Shown here piece after piece: positions 9,614 to 18,665 of a stretch of 64,000 nucleotides of DNA. A model generated the notes under the pieces. It did no database searches and was not told the DNA's origin. It saw only the letters and a list, made by a program, of their open reading frames with translations. The position numbers were made by a program, and so were the translations under genes. How positions within the stretch are numbered: the first letter of the stretch is position 1; each line of letters starts with the position of its first letter. The DNA is from an uncultured Elusimicrobiales bacterium (GTDB taxonomy: Bacteria; Elusimicrobiota; Elusimicrobia; Elusimicrobiales; Elusimicrobiaceae), in the NCBI GenBank assembly GCA_934662565.1, contig CAKUKI010000002.1, positions 124,001 through 188,000 on the forward strand, given 5' to 3'.

Positions 9614-10201
9614 ATGCGTATTATTGCCGGAACCGCCCGCGGGCGGCGTATATTTTCTGTGTCTAAAAATTTGCCCGTAAAGCCGATTTCGGACCGGATA
9701 AAACAATCTTTATTTGATATTTTGCGCCCGCGCATTACGGCGGCCAAAATGTTGGATTTATTTGCCGGAACGGGGAACGTGTCTTTAGAGGCCCTTTCCC
9801 GCGGGGCCTTAAAAACCGTTATGGTGGATAGGGAAGGCGCCTGTATTAAAAATATCCACCGCAACTTGGCACACTTGGGGTTTGAAGACCGCGCCAAAGT
9901 GCTTAAAGGGGATGTGCTGCGCCCGCTGGATTGGCTGATGCCGTATAGCGATAACGACGGCTATGATATTATTTTTATGGGGCCGCCGTATCGGGACCAA
10001 AACAATAAAATGCTGGCCCTTTCGGAACCGGCCCTCAAAAACGTGGCGGATGCGCGGCTCTTGGCGCCCAACGGCATTGTTATTTTGCAAACCCATAAAA
10101 CCGAACAGTTTGCTATTCCGGACGTGTTTGAAATGTACCGTCAGGAAAAATACGGCGATACCTTGGTACACTTTTTCCGCGCCAAAACCAAACAGGATTA
10201 G
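9614..10201 (+). CDS. rsmD: 16S rRNA (guanine966-N2)-methyltransferase RsmD
   Basis: A 195-residue SAM-dependent methyltransferase of the RsmD family. It begins MRIIAGTARGRRI, with KPISDRIKQSLFDIL and the SAM-binding LDLFAGTGNVSLEAL. The catalytic motif IV, normally DPPY or NPPY, reads GPPY at residues 123-126, so the usual Asp is Gly. AAGGA lies upstream of the ATG. The gene follows the response regulator by 20 bases and ends seven bases before the nuclease gene, suggesting a shared transcript. In many bacteria rsmD neighbours coaD, which is not seen here. Confidence 0.88.
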   Translation: MRIIAGTARGRRIFSVSKNLPVKPISDRIKQSLFDILRPRITAAKMLDLFAGTGNVSLEALSRGALKTVMVDREGACIKNIHRNLAHLGFEDRAKVLKGDVLRPLDWLMPYSDNDGYDIIFMGPPYRDQNNKMLALSEPALKNVADARLLAPNGIVILQTHKTEQFAIPDVFEMYRQEKYGDTLVHFFRAKTKQD

Positions 10202-10207
10202 TTCCTT

Positions 10208-10954
10208 ATGTATAGTGATGTATACGAATTAAATTTTTCCAAAATCAAAACCTATCAGGAGTGTCCGGTCCTCTATAAATTAAAGTATATAGAGGGGAAG
10301 CGCGAAGGCCTGGTTCCGGCGTCTTCGCTGGGGGTGTCCATTCACCGCGCGTTGGAGGCATACCATAAAGAAAGTAATGACCCGTCCGAGCTTTTATCTT
10401 ATTATGATGATTGTTGGTTAGGGGCTGGGTATGCCAGCGCGGGCGAGCAAATGGAGTGGTACTTAAAAGGCAAAAAAATGTTGGAAGGCTACGCCCAGCG
10501 CGAATACGAGCGCAAAACGACGGTGGACTCCACGGAGCGGGAATTTATTTTTGAGCAAAAACCGTGGACGTTCCGCGGTAAAATAGACCGCATTGATAAA
10601 TGGCCGGACGGTTCTTGGGAAGTAATTGATTATAAAACCGGCACGGATATAGATTTTACCCAAGAGGTAAAAGATTCTTTGCAGTTGGGCATTTATGCCG
10701 TGGGCGCGCGGCGCGCGTGGGGCCTAAAAAACGGCCGCGCCACGCTGTATTTTGTGGCGTACGGCAAAACCGCCAGTGTGCCGTTTGAAGACTTTGACGA
10801 AGAAAAAATCTTAAATACTTTTATAGAAGTAGGCAAAAAAATAGAAGTGAACGATTTTGAGCCTAACTGCGCGCATTGCCCAGAGTGCCCGTTCAATACA
10901 CGGTGCGAACATTCGGCTTTGAAAGCGCAGGAACAAAACACGCAAAACGCTTAA
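10208..10954 (+). CDS. PD-(D/E)XK nuclease-superfamily protein with Fe-S Cys motif
   Basis: A 248-residue RecB-family nuclease domain standing alone. It starts with LNFSKIKTYQECPVLYKLKY (Cys19), carries the nuclease core WEVIDYKTGTD followed by the QLGIYAVGA helix, and ends with cysteines 221, 224, 227 and 233 (CAHCPECPFNTRC). One N-terminal Cys plus three C-terminal Cys is the arrangement of the 4Fe-4S cluster in AddB and Cas4-like nucleases. No cas genes are nearby, so a DNA repair or processing role is the safer inference. Confidence 0.8.
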   Translation: MYSDVYELNFSKIKTYQECPVLYKLKYIEGKREGLVPASSLGVSIHRALEAYHKESNDPSELLSYYDDCWLGAGYASAGEQMEWYLKGKKMLEGYAQREYERKTTVDSTEREFIFEQKPWTFRGKIDRIDKWPDGSWEVIDYKTGTDIDFTQEVKDSLQLGIYAVGARRAWGLKNGRATLYFVAYGKTASVPFEDFDEEKILNTFIEVGKKIEVNDFEPNCAHCPECPFNTRCEHSALKAQEQNTQNA

Positions 10955-10959
10955 AATAA

Positions 10960-10982
10960 AGCCTGCTTACAGCGGGCTTTTC
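10960..10982 (+). terminator. Intrinsic terminator after the nuclease gene
   Basis: AGCCTGC pairs with GCGGGCT (one G-U) around TTACA, followed by TTTT. It separates the rsmD-nuclease transcript from the proline operon. Confidence 0.6.
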
Positions 10983-10996
10983 ACTTTAGAGGAATT

Positions 10997-12142
10997 ATGG
11001 TGCAGGAATTAATCAAAAACGCAAAACGGATTGTTTTTAAGTTTGGAACCAATGTTTTAACCGCAGACGAAGGCGGCTTGGCCTTATCACGCATTTATGC
11101 ATTTATGGAAGACATGGCCCGCTTGAAAGCCAAAGGAAAGGAAATTATTGTTATTACCAGCGGGGCAGTGGGTTTGGGGGCCCAGCGTTTGGGCCTGAAA
11201 GAAATGCCGGATTTGGTATCCATTAAACAGGCGTGCGCGGCCGTAGGCCAATGCCGGCTGATGAAATTTTACGAAGACGGTTTTGCCGCGTTGGGCCTTA
11301 CTACGGCACAGGTGTTGCTGACGGAAGACGATTTTTCCATCCGCCCGCGGTATTTAAGTTTGCGCGATACGCTTTCGCGCCTGTTGGAATTAGGCGTAGT
11401 GCCGATTATCAACCAAAACGATACCGTTTCCACTAATGAACTGCGCGCCTATAAACAAAACGGGGTAAAAGTTTGTTTTAGCGATAACGACAAACTTTCC
11501 GCCTTGGTGGCCGGCGGGCTGGATGCTGATTTGTTAGTTATTCTGTCCGACATTAACGGTTTATACAATGCGGACCCGCGTAAAGATAAAAATGCCAAAC
11601 TGATTACAGAAGTCAAACAAGTGACGCCGGAAATTGAAGCCGCGGCGGGCGGCGCGTCCAAACGGGGGCGCGGCGGCATGCGCACCAAGCTGGAAGCCGC
11701 CAAAGTGGCCACCCATGCCGGTTGCGCCATGGTGATTGCCAACGGTAAAAAGCCGGGGGCGTTGGGCCGGGTGTTCACGGACGAATTTGAAGGCACTTTG
11801 TTTAAGCCGGTGGCGGAGCTATCCGGTAAAAAAGTATGGATGGCATATTCTACCAATATGACGGGCGGCGTGACGGTCAATAGCGGTGCTTTTAAGGCCC
11901 TTACGCAAAAGGGGGCCAGTTTGCTGGCGGCCGGAATGACCGGAGTAGCCGGAGAATTTAACGTGGGGGATATTATTGGCATTTTTGATGAATCCGGCGT
12001 GGAATTTGCCAAAGGTATGGTGAATTATTCCAGCGTGGATTGCGCTAAAATTTTAGGCTGCCAGAGCGAAGAAATTGCCAAAAAACTCGGCGGCAAAAAT
12101 TATGATGAAGTCGTCCACCGCGATAATATAGTGGTATTGTGA
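10997..12142 (+). CDS. proB: Glutamate 5-kinase ProB
   Basis: A 381-residue enzyme that phosphorylates glutamate in the first step of proline synthesis. The amino acid kinase fold begins with RIVFKFGTNVLT and includes IVITSGAVGLGAQRLGL, PIINQNDTVSTNEL and SKRGRGGMRTKLEAA. A C-terminal PUA domain lies near 280-370. The length matches the family's PUA-containing form. AGAGGA precedes the ATG. Its stop region overlaps a possible GTG start of proA; with the chosen ATG the gap is eight bases. proB, proA and proC form one compact operon. Confidence 0.96.
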   Translation: MVQELIKNAKRIVFKFGTNVLTADEGGLALSRIYAFMEDMARLKAKGKEIIVITSGAVGLGAQRLGLKEMPDLVSIKQACAAVGQCRLMKFYEDGFAALGLTTAQVLLTEDDFSIRPRYLSLRDTLSRLLELGVVPIINQNDTVSTNELRAYKQNGVKVCFSDNDKLSALVAGGLDADLLVILSDINGLYNADPRKDKNAKLITEVKQVTPEIEAAAGGASKRGRGGMRTKLEAAKVATHAGCAMVIANGKKPGALGRVFTDEFEGTLFKPVAELSGKKVWMAYSTNMTGGVTVNSGAFKALTQKGASLLAAGMTGVAGEFNVGDIIGIFDESGVEFAKGMVNYSSVDCAKILGCQSEEIAKKLGGKNYDEVVHRDNIVVL

Positions 12143-12150
12143 GGGTAAAA

Positions 12151-13467
12151 ATGAATATGCAAGAACTGGCCCGAAAAGCCAAAGCCGCCTCCACGCAACT
12201 GGCGTTGTTGACGTCCGCGCAGAAAAACGCGGCACTGGCGGCCATGGCGCGCGCCGTGGAAGCCCGCGCGCAGGAATTGTACGCCGCCAACCGTTTGGAT
12301 GTGCAAGAGGCGCAAGAAGCCGTCCAGCGCGGTACCTTAAAACCGGCCTTGCTGGCCCGATTAAAACTGGACGAAAACAAATTGCGCGCCGTCACACACG
12401 GCATGCAAGAATTAATAACCCTGCCGGACCCTGTGGGGCAGGTGCTGGCGGCTACGGAGCTGGACGACGGCTTAACGCTAAAAAAAATCAGCTGTCCGTT
12501 AGGGGTGTTATTGGTTATTTTTGAGGCCCGCCCTGATGTTTTGCCGCAGATTGCCGCTTTGGCGGTTAAATCCGGCAACGCCGTTATTCTAAAAGGCGGG
12601 CGGGAAGCCGTGCGAACAAACGAAGCCTTCTTGAAAATTTTACAGGAAGCCTTGTCTGCGTTGGAAGGCGGTTGGCCGGAAAATGCGCTTAATTTTGTCA
12701 GCTCGCGCCAAGAAGCGGCTGAGCTTTTGCAACAGGACGGTCTGATTGATTTAGTTATTCCGCGCGGCGGGAATGCGCTGGTTAAATATGTAAAAGAAAA
12801 TACCAACATTCCGGTATTGGGCCATGCGGACGGCGTATGCCATATTTATATCGCGCCCAGTGCCGCGCCGGATATGGCACTGCGCGTGTGCGTGGATGCC
12901 AAAACGCAGTATCCGGCCGCGTGCAACACCGTGGAAACGCTACTGGTGGATGAGGCTTGGCCACAGGAAAACGTCAACCGTTTGTTGGCTGCTTTGCATA
13001 GCGCCGGAGTAAAAATACATGCCTTGGAAAGCCAAAAAACGCGCTTTCCCGCTTGCGAATATGCACCGGAATTAAATTGGCATACGGAATACGGCAGTTT
13101 AGACGTTTCCGTCTGTTGCGTGTCCGGTGTGCAGCAAGCCGTGCGGCATATCAACCGGTGGGGTTCCCACCACACGGACGCCATTTTAACGCAAGACGAA
13201 GCACAGGCACAGTATTTTTTGTCGGCGGTGGATTCCGCCGGCGTGTATTGGAACGCCTCCACCCGTTTTGCGGACGGCTACCGCTACGGTTTTGGGGCGG
13301 AAGTGGGCATTAGCACCGCCAAAACGCACGCACGCGGGCCGGTGGGGTTGGTGGGACTAACTATTTATAAATACCGCTTGTGCGGCACAGGGCAGATAGT
13401 GGCCGATTATGTAGGCCCCCACGCCAAACCTTTTACACATAAAAACTTATTAAAAGAGGCAAAATAA
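12151..13467 (+). CDS. proA: Gamma-glutamyl phosphate reductase ProA
   Basis: A 438-residue NADPH-dependent reductase making glutamate semialdehyde. It belongs to the aldehyde dehydrogenase fold, with GVLLVIFEARPDVLPQIAAL near the N-terminus and the catalytic cysteine in QYPAACNTVETLL. The ATG at 12151 is preferred because GAGGG ends six bases upstream; an in-frame GTG at 12139 overlaps the proB stop and would put that site inside the gene. It is adjacent to proB (substrate supply) and proC (next step). Confidence 0.96.
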   Translation: MNMQELARKAKAASTQLALLTSAQKNAALAAMARAVEARAQELYAANRLDVQEAQEAVQRGTLKPALLARLKLDENKLRAVTHGMQELITLPDPVGQVLAATELDDGLTLKKISCPLGVLLVIFEARPDVLPQIAALAVKSGNAVILKGGREAVRTNEAFLKILQEALSALEGGWPENALNFVSSRQEAAELLQQDGLIDLVIPRGGNALVKYVKENTNIPVLGHADGVCHIYIAPSAAPDMALRVCVDAKTQYPAACNTVETLLVDEAWPQENVNRLLAALHSAGVKIHALESQKTRFPACEYAPELNWHTEYGSLDVSVCCVSGVQQAVRHINRWGSHHTDAILTQDEAQAQYFLSAVDSAGVYWNASTRFADGYRYGFGAEVGISTAKTHARGPVGLVGLTIYKYRLCGTGQIVADYVGPHAKPFTHKNLLKEAK

Positions 13468-13468
13468 T

Positions 13469-14263
13469 ATGAAAATCGGATTTATCGGCGCCGGAGAAAT
13501 GGGTGGCGCTATCATTCGCGGGCTAATAAGCAAAGGCTACCCGAAAGAGGATATTTTAGCCGGCGTGCATACGGAACAGTCTGCCGCGCGTTTACAAACA
13601 GAGCTGGGCATTGCGGCGGGTACGGATAACGTGCGCGTGATTCGGGAAGCCAACTGGTTGTTTCTGGCGGTAAAACCGGCCCAAATGCCGGCTGTTTTAC
13701 AGCAAATAGCGGCTTGCGGCACTCCGGCCAAACCGCTTATTTCTATGGCCTTGGGGTGGAGCGTGGAAAAAATCCAGCAAGTGTTGCCTTTGTGGCCTGT
13801 TATTCGCATTATGCCCAATACGCCGCTGGCTTTGGGGGAAGGGGTCACCCTGTTCCACTTTGCCCAAGAAACCCCCAAGCGGACCCGTCGGGAAGTAATG
13901 GCACTGTTTGACGGTTTGGGCAAAACGTTTGAAATCTCTTTGCCGCTTTTTGATGCCGCCACCGCCGTTTCCGGTTCCGGTCCGGCATTTGTGTATGCGT
14001 TTGTGGATGCGTTTGCCAAAGCGGGCGCGGCGCAAGGCTTGCCGGAAGAGCAATCGGCCGCGCTGGCACTGCAAACGGTTATTGGTGCTGCTAAAATGTT
14101 GGCAAGTACAGGCCTTCCCGCCGCGCAATTGGCTAAAAAGGTAGCCACTCCCGGCGGATGTACAGCGGCGGGGATGGACGTGATGAGCGCTTCGGACATG
14201 CAAAAAATCCTGACCGATACGATTGCCGCCACTGTGAACAAAGCCAAAGCGGTTGCCAAATAA
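13469..14263 (+). CDS. proC: Pyrroline-5-carboxylate reductase ProC
   Basis: A 264-residue enzyme that reduces pyrroline-5-carboxylate to proline. The Rossmann start MKIGFIGAGEMGGAIIRGL is textbook for the family. IRIMPNTPLALGEG and the C-terminal signature with VSGSGPAFVYAFVDAF and ATPGGCTAAGMDVM are present. GAGG lies upstream and only one base separates it from the proA stop. It completes the route from glutamate. Confidence 0.96.
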   Translation: MKIGFIGAGEMGGAIIRGLISKGYPKEDILAGVHTEQSAARLQTELGIAAGTDNVRVIREANWLFLAVKPAQMPAVLQQIAACGTPAKPLISMALGWSVEKIQQVLPLWPVIRIMPNTPLALGEGVTLFHFAQETPKRTRREVMALFDGLGKTFEISLPLFDAATAVSGSGPAFVYAFVDAFAKAGAAQGLPEEQSAALALQTVIGAAKMLASTGLPAAQLAKKVATPGGCTAAGMDVMSASDMQKILTDTIAATVNKAKAVAK

Positions 14264-14282
14264 AAAGTTTTTAGGCACTAAA

Positions 14283-14314
14283 AAACGGGGTCTGCTTTTA
14301 GGCAGGCCCCGTTT
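14283..14314. terminator. Bidirectional terminator between proC and uppP
   Basis: AAACGGGGTCTGC pairs with GCAGGCCCCGTTT (one G-U) across a 6-base loop between two convergent genes. A- and T-rich flanks allow it to serve both strands. Confidence 0.8.
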
Positions 14315-14330
14315 GGTGTTTGCGGCGGTA

Positions 14331-15110
14331 TTAATGATACAAGAAAAAGCCGATAATAAATAACCCCAGCACAATGCGGTAAATTACAAACACCGCAAAA
14401 GAATGGGTTTTTATGTACTTCATCAAAAAGCCAATCACGCAAAGCGCGCCTAAAAACGCGCTGATAAAACCCCAGCACAGTGGCGCATTCAAATCAGCCG
14501 GTGTTAAATGGTGGAGTTCCAGTAAAGCCGCCCCGCCGATAACCGGCGTGGAAAGCAAAAAGGAAACTTTAGCACTATAACTGCGCGACAACCCCAAAAA
14601 CAGGGCCGCCGTAATGGTAATGCCGCTGCGCGATACCCCCGGCAAAATGGCAAGCGCCTGCGCACAACCGATAATGAGCGCGTTTTTCAGCGTGAGGATT
14701 TCCGTAGCGTTTTTGCCGGCTTTCCGGTCGGCCCACCATAAAACCACGGCAAATACAATTAAACAGGTGGCAATTAACAGCGGGTTTCTAAATGTATTTT
14801 CCGCCCAATCCCCCAAAGCAAGGCCCGCTAGTCCAGCGGGAACGGTAGCCAGCGCCAAATACCAAAGCAGGCGCCCTTGCGGCTCTTTCGGGCGGAACAG
14901 GCCGTCTTTTATTAAGCGCAGCCAGTCTTTCCCAAAATATAAAAGCACTGCCAGCAAAGTGGCCGCGTGAAGCATTACATCAAAGGCCAAACCCTGATAC
15001 TGCTGCCCGCGTAAATACGGCAGCAGCACCAAGTGGGCGGAGCTGGAAATGGGCAAAAATTCGCCCAACGCTTGAACAAGCCCTAATAAAACGGCATCAA
15101 AGATAGTCAT
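14331..15110 (-). CDS. uppP: Undecaprenyl-diphosphatase UppP/BacA
   Basis: A 259-residue multi-pass membrane enzyme that recycles undecaprenyl pyrophosphate, the lipid carrier of peptidoglycan and glycan synthesis; it often confers bacitracin tolerance. Signatures are GEFLPISSSAHLVLLPY near the N-terminus and LPGVSRSGITITAALFLGLSR centrally, with about eight hydrophobic helices. GAGGAA upstream overlaps the end of sixA, and only two bases separate the genes, so the pair is cotranscribed. Confidence 0.95.
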   Translation of the reverse strand: MTIFDAVLLGLVQALGEFLPISSSAHLVLLPYLRGQQYQGLAFDVMLHAATLLAVLLYFGKDWLRLIKDGLFRPKEPQGRLLWYLALATVPAGLAGLALGDWAENTFRNPLLIATCLIVFAVVLWWADRKAGKNATEILTLKNALIIGCAQALAILPGVSRSGITITAALFLGLSRSYSAKVSFLLSTPVIGGAALLELHHLTPADLNAPLCWGFISAFLGALCVIGFLMKYIKTHSFAVFVIYRIVLGLFIIGFFLYH

Positions 15111-15112
15111 GG

Positions 15113-15568
15113 TTATTCCTCAAATTGAACCAATTGCGGGTGGTGGGGGTCGTCAAAATTCAGCACCGCAAAAGAGCCCGGCGCAAAATGTCTGGTTTGT
15201 TTGGTGAACAAGTGTAGTACAAACGCAATGTTAGGGTTGTGCCCCACGGCAGCCAAACAAGGGGTCTCTTGCATGCGCTCGGCCAAAAATTCGCACACGT
15301 CACGGTCGTCATGCAGACCGTTGAGTTCGGAGCAGGCTTCCAACGTGGCGGGTACGGTTTGCGTAATGATTTGCGCCGTTTGTGTGGCTCTTTTAAGCGG
15401 GCTATGTAAAATAAGGCTGGGGGTTAAACCCAAGCGGAGTAGTTTTTGCGCGGTGAGTGCGGCTTTTTGCTCCCCTTGGGGGGATAACGGACGGTCAAAG
15501 TCCCTTTGCACGCGGGCTTCCAAGCAGGAAAGCGCGTTGGCGTGGCGGATTAAAATAAGCGTTTTCAT
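15113..15568 (-). CDS. sixA: SixA-type phosphohistidine phosphatase
   Basis: A 151-residue histidine phosphatase (phosphoglycerate-mutase superfamily, branch with a minimal fold). The catalytic LIRHANA is at the N-terminus, a second Arg lies in LHSPLKRATQTA, and the second catalytic His is in AAVGHNPNIAFVL. SixA removes phosphate from histidine phosphotransfer domains in E. coli; whether the target here is the kinase at 7841 cannot be read from the sequence. AAGGA is upstream. Confidence 0.85.
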   Translation of the reverse strand: MKTLILIRHANALSCLEARVQRDFDRPLSPQGEQKAALTAQKLLRLGLTPSLILHSPLKRATQTAQIITQTVPATLEACSELNGLHDDRDVCEFLAERMQETPCLAAVGHNPNIAFVLHLFTKQTRHFAPGSFAVLNFDDPHHPQLVQFEE

Positions 15569-15644
15569 GGGGTGTAAAAGTTCCTTAAAAATGCCATAAT
15601 GTAAATAAATAATAAATCTATTCTATATATTAATATATCATTTT

Positions 15645-18600
15645 ATGCGGCTTAAATTTGCAAACTATCCGGTGTTGGAAGATGCCTTTTTGCGCATGGT
15701 GGGGGAGGAACGCTCCTCGGCCACGGAGCGTATTTTGGCGGTTTGTCCGTCTGAACGGGTTTCGGCCCGCTTAAAACATGCGTTGGCTTTGCGTTACGGG
15801 GCACAGGGGAACGTGCGTTTTGTTTCTTTCGGGCGGCTCTTAAAAGAGCTGGATGCGGAAGCGGAAACACCGCAAAAAAAATTATTACCCAATGATGATT
15901 TGCACGATTTTATTTTGCGCGAACTGCTGGGCCGTGCGGGACTGAACCGTTATGCGGCGGGGCGCGGGTTTATTAAGGCCTTAAAAAATTCGCTGCGGGA
16001 TTTGGGCGACTCGCTGGCGGAGCCGGACGTGCTGCGGGAGTATGTGTCCACCGCTACGGACCCGCGGGTAGAGGCGGACCGCGCCCACCTGTTGTGGCTG
16101 TGCGATATTTACGCCGCTTACCGGCAAGCTATGGAACAGGTGCCCGAGTACCGCTCGTATGCCGATTTTTTTGCTTCTGCCTTGGAGCGGGTGGAAAAAT
16201 CTTCTTATTTACATACGTTTGGGCAAATTGTTTTTTATGGGTTTTATGATATGACGGGGCGGCAATTAGAACTGTTTACCCACATAGCGCAATATTATCC
16301 GGTGACGGTTTTTGCCCCGTACGAAAAAACATCCGGTTTTGCGTTTGCGGAAAAATTTTTTGCAAGCATCTACCAGCCCGCCCAAGATAAACAGGAACTC
16401 CCTGCCAAGTCTGGCGCGTTGGGGCCTGTGCAAGAAGCGTTGTTTGTGCCCAATCGTTCGGCCGTATGCCCCGCTTTGCGTATGGTACAGGCCAGCGGGG
16501 TGCGCGGGGAAGTGTTTTTTGTGGCCAAGCAAATCTTAAAACTGGTGGAAGAAGACGGCTATAAATTTAGTGATATTGCGGTGTTCACCCGCGCAACGGA
16601 AGAATACCGTGATGAAATTTTTTCCGTTTTTGAGCAAAACCAAATTGCGCTGGACGCCGCGGTGGAAATCCCGCTGCTTTCCACCCCGCTGGGTATTTTT
16701 TGCTTAAACCTGTTGGGTTTGGCGGCTAATAATTTTGCGCGGGAAACGGTGCTGGCGGTGGTCACTTCGCCTTATTTTAGCCGTAAAAATAATTGGCGCT
16801 ATTTAATTAATGCCTGTTTGGCCAGCCGTGATTATTCCCAATGGACGGATTTGATTACACCCCAAACCAAGTATTATGACCCCGCTTTTTTAAGCTGGCT
16901 GGAAAATTGCAAAAACCGCTTGGAACAGCTGGACCAACCGCTGGATTGGGCCACGCTTTGTGAACAGGCCCAAGCATTTTTACAAGAAAATATCGCCCAA
17001 GAAACGCTCACCCCGCAGGAAAACGAAATTTTGCGCCAAGTGTTTGCGTGTGTGGATTGTTTTAAGCGCCGCCGTTGTGTGCGGCAACAGGCCCGCCCGA
17101 ATGAGTTTACGCCGGATTTAATTTCCGCCCTGAATGAATTGCGCTTGCCCAAAACGGCTCAAGTGGCGGGCGGTGTGGTGTTTACAGATGCATTGGGCGC
17201 GCGCGGGTTGCAGTTTAAGGTGGTCTTTTTGTTGGGCCTCAACGAAAAATCCTTCCCGCGGATTGTGCCGGAAGACCCTGTGCTTAAAGATTATTTTCGC
17301 GCCCGCTTGCGCGACGGCTTGGGCTATTGGCTCAACCAAACCCGCGCCCGCTTGGAAGAAGAAAAACTGCTTTTTTATGTGCTGGCCACCAGTGCCAGTG
17401 AAAAGTTGTTTGTTTGTTGTCAAAATACGGATGATTTCGGCACGCCGAAAATTCCTTCTTTATATTTTGTGGAAATGGCGCGTGCGGCCGGTTTAACACC
17501 GGAATCTGCCGCGTGGACGCAAATAAGCGGGCGGGTGGCCAAACGGCTGGCGGAAATTCCTGTGCGTTATTTAACCCCCAAGGAATTATCCACCCGTATT
17601 GCACTGGCTGCCGCACCACATAGAAAAGCGTACTACCAAACCAGCGGCCTGCTTACGGCGGCGTTGGAGCGCTCCTTAACTGCAGTAAAAAATTTGGCGG
17701 CGTTTGGTATGCCCACCGCCTATGACGGTCAAATTACCAGCGGTGCACAACTGCTGGCGCGCGTGGAGGAAAAGGGGTTTTCGCCCTCCGCGCTCATTAC
17801 CTTGGCACAATGCCCCATGCGGCACTTTTTGGCCCGCGGAGTGGGGCTTGCCGCGCCGGATGAGGCGCTTTCCCGTCAGGAATGGGCGGCTAATTCCAAA
17901 GGGAGTGCTTATCATGCGGTGCTGGCCCGCGTGTATGGGGATTTGTACCAAGAACATATCCGCCCGCAGGATTTGTTTGCTTCCGCATTGGCCGAGCGGG
18001 TTGAGCGCGCGGCGCAAGAACTGGTGCCGGCCCATGCGTATAAACAGTTTGGTATTTACCCTGTAGTGTGGGAGCTAATTCGCCAAGAGCTTATCCAAAA
18101 AATAACGGATTTTGTGGTAGAGGAAGCCCCCCAATTAGGGGCCTTTGTGCCGGCCGTGTTTGAAACGGAATTTGAGGCCGTTTACACACCGGCGGAAAAT
18201 ACAAAAATAAAAATTCACGGTATTGTGGACCGCGTGGATTTGGACGAAACTTCCCGCCAATATCAGGTGGCGGATTACAAGTCCAGCATTCACACGAAAA
18301 AAGATTTGGAACACGCTTTACTGGCGGACAATGTGTTCCAACCGTTTTTATATGCCGTTATGTTGGCGCAGAGCACCCGCTTTGCGGGGTGGAAGTATGC
18401 CGGTTCGTGCTTACTGGAATTAAAAAACGGCTACAAACGCAAGGATTTATCCTGTGACGGTTTTAATGAGGTCAAACCGCAGGCGGACGGCTTTTTTGCT
18501 TGCCTAATGCGGCTCATTAAAAAAGGAGATTTTTACTTGGAAGCTAACGAGAACTGCGCCTATTGTCCGTTTGGCGGTATTTGCCGCAAAGATGCGTTCA

Positions 18601-18665
18601 AAACCCGTTTACGCGCGCGGCATAGCGCCGCCGCGGCAGAAGTGGCCGCTTGGAGGAAATTATGA
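15645..18665 (+). CDS. addB: AddB-like subunit of the helicase-nuclease (nuclease competent, helicase motif lost)
   Basis: A 1006-residue partner of AddA in double-strand-break end resection. The N-terminal part has a UvrD-like fold but no Walker A: where GxxGxGKT is expected it reads ILAVCPSERVSARL. The C-terminal PD-(D/E)XK nuclease includes ALITLAQCPMRHFLARGVGL, VADYKSS and a terminal CAYCPFGGICRKDAF cluster; one upstream plus three terminal Cys would bind 4Fe-4S. No ribosome site is visible before the ATG, and the AT-rich upstream DNA suggests a leaderless start. Its stop overlaps addA by four bases. Confidence 0.85.
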   Translation: MRLKFANYPVLEDAFLRMVGEERSSATERILAVCPSERVSARLKHALALRYGAQGNVRFVSFGRLLKELDAEAETPQKKLLPNDDLHDFILRELLGRAGLNRYAAGRGFIKALKNSLRDLGDSLAEPDVLREYVSTATDPRVEADRAHLLWLCDIYAAYRQAMEQVPEYRSYADFFASALERVEKSSYLHTFGQIVFYGFYDMTGRQLELFTHIAQYYPVTVFAPYEKTSGFAFAEKFFASIYQPAQDKQELPAKSGALGPVQEALFVPNRSAVCPALRMVQASGVRGEVFFVAKQILKLVEEDGYKFSDIAVFTRATEEYRDEIFSVFEQNQIALDAAVEIPLLSTPLGIFCLNLLGLAANNFARETVLAVVTSPYFSRKNNWRYLINACLASRDYSQWTDLITPQTKYYDPAFLSWLENCKNRLEQLDQPLDWATLCEQAQAFLQENIAQETLTPQENEILRQVFACVDCFKRRRCVRQQARPNEFTPDLISALNELRLPKTAQVAGGVVFTDALGARGLQFKVVFLLGLNEKSFPRIVPEDPVLKDYFRARLRDGLGYWLNQTRARLEEEKLLFYVLATSASEKLFVCCQNTDDFGTPKIPSLYFVEMARAAGLTPESAAWTQISGRVAKRLAEIPVRYLTPKELSTRIALAAAPHRKAYYQTSGLLTAALERSLTAVKNLAAFGMPTAYDGQITSGAQLLARVEEKGFSPSALITLAQCPMRHFLARGVGLAAPDEALSRQEWAANSKGSAYHAVLARVYGDLYQEHIRPQDLFASALAERVERAAQELVPAHAYKQFGIYPVVWELIRQELIQKITDFVVEEAPQLGAFVPAVFETEFEAVYTPAENTKIKIHGIVDRVDLDETSRQYQVADYKSSIHTKKDLEHALLADNVFQPFLYAVMLAQSTRFAGWKYAGSCLLELKNGYKRKDLSCDGFNEVKPQADGFFACLMRLIKKGDFYLEANENCAYCPFGGICRKDAFKTRLRARHSAAAAEVAAWRKL

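Noticed and set aside
10208..10954. Cas4 assignment for the stand-alone nuclease
   Set aside because: The Fe-S nuclease pattern fits, but there are no cas genes or repeats nearby, and AddB-like nucleases share the pattern.
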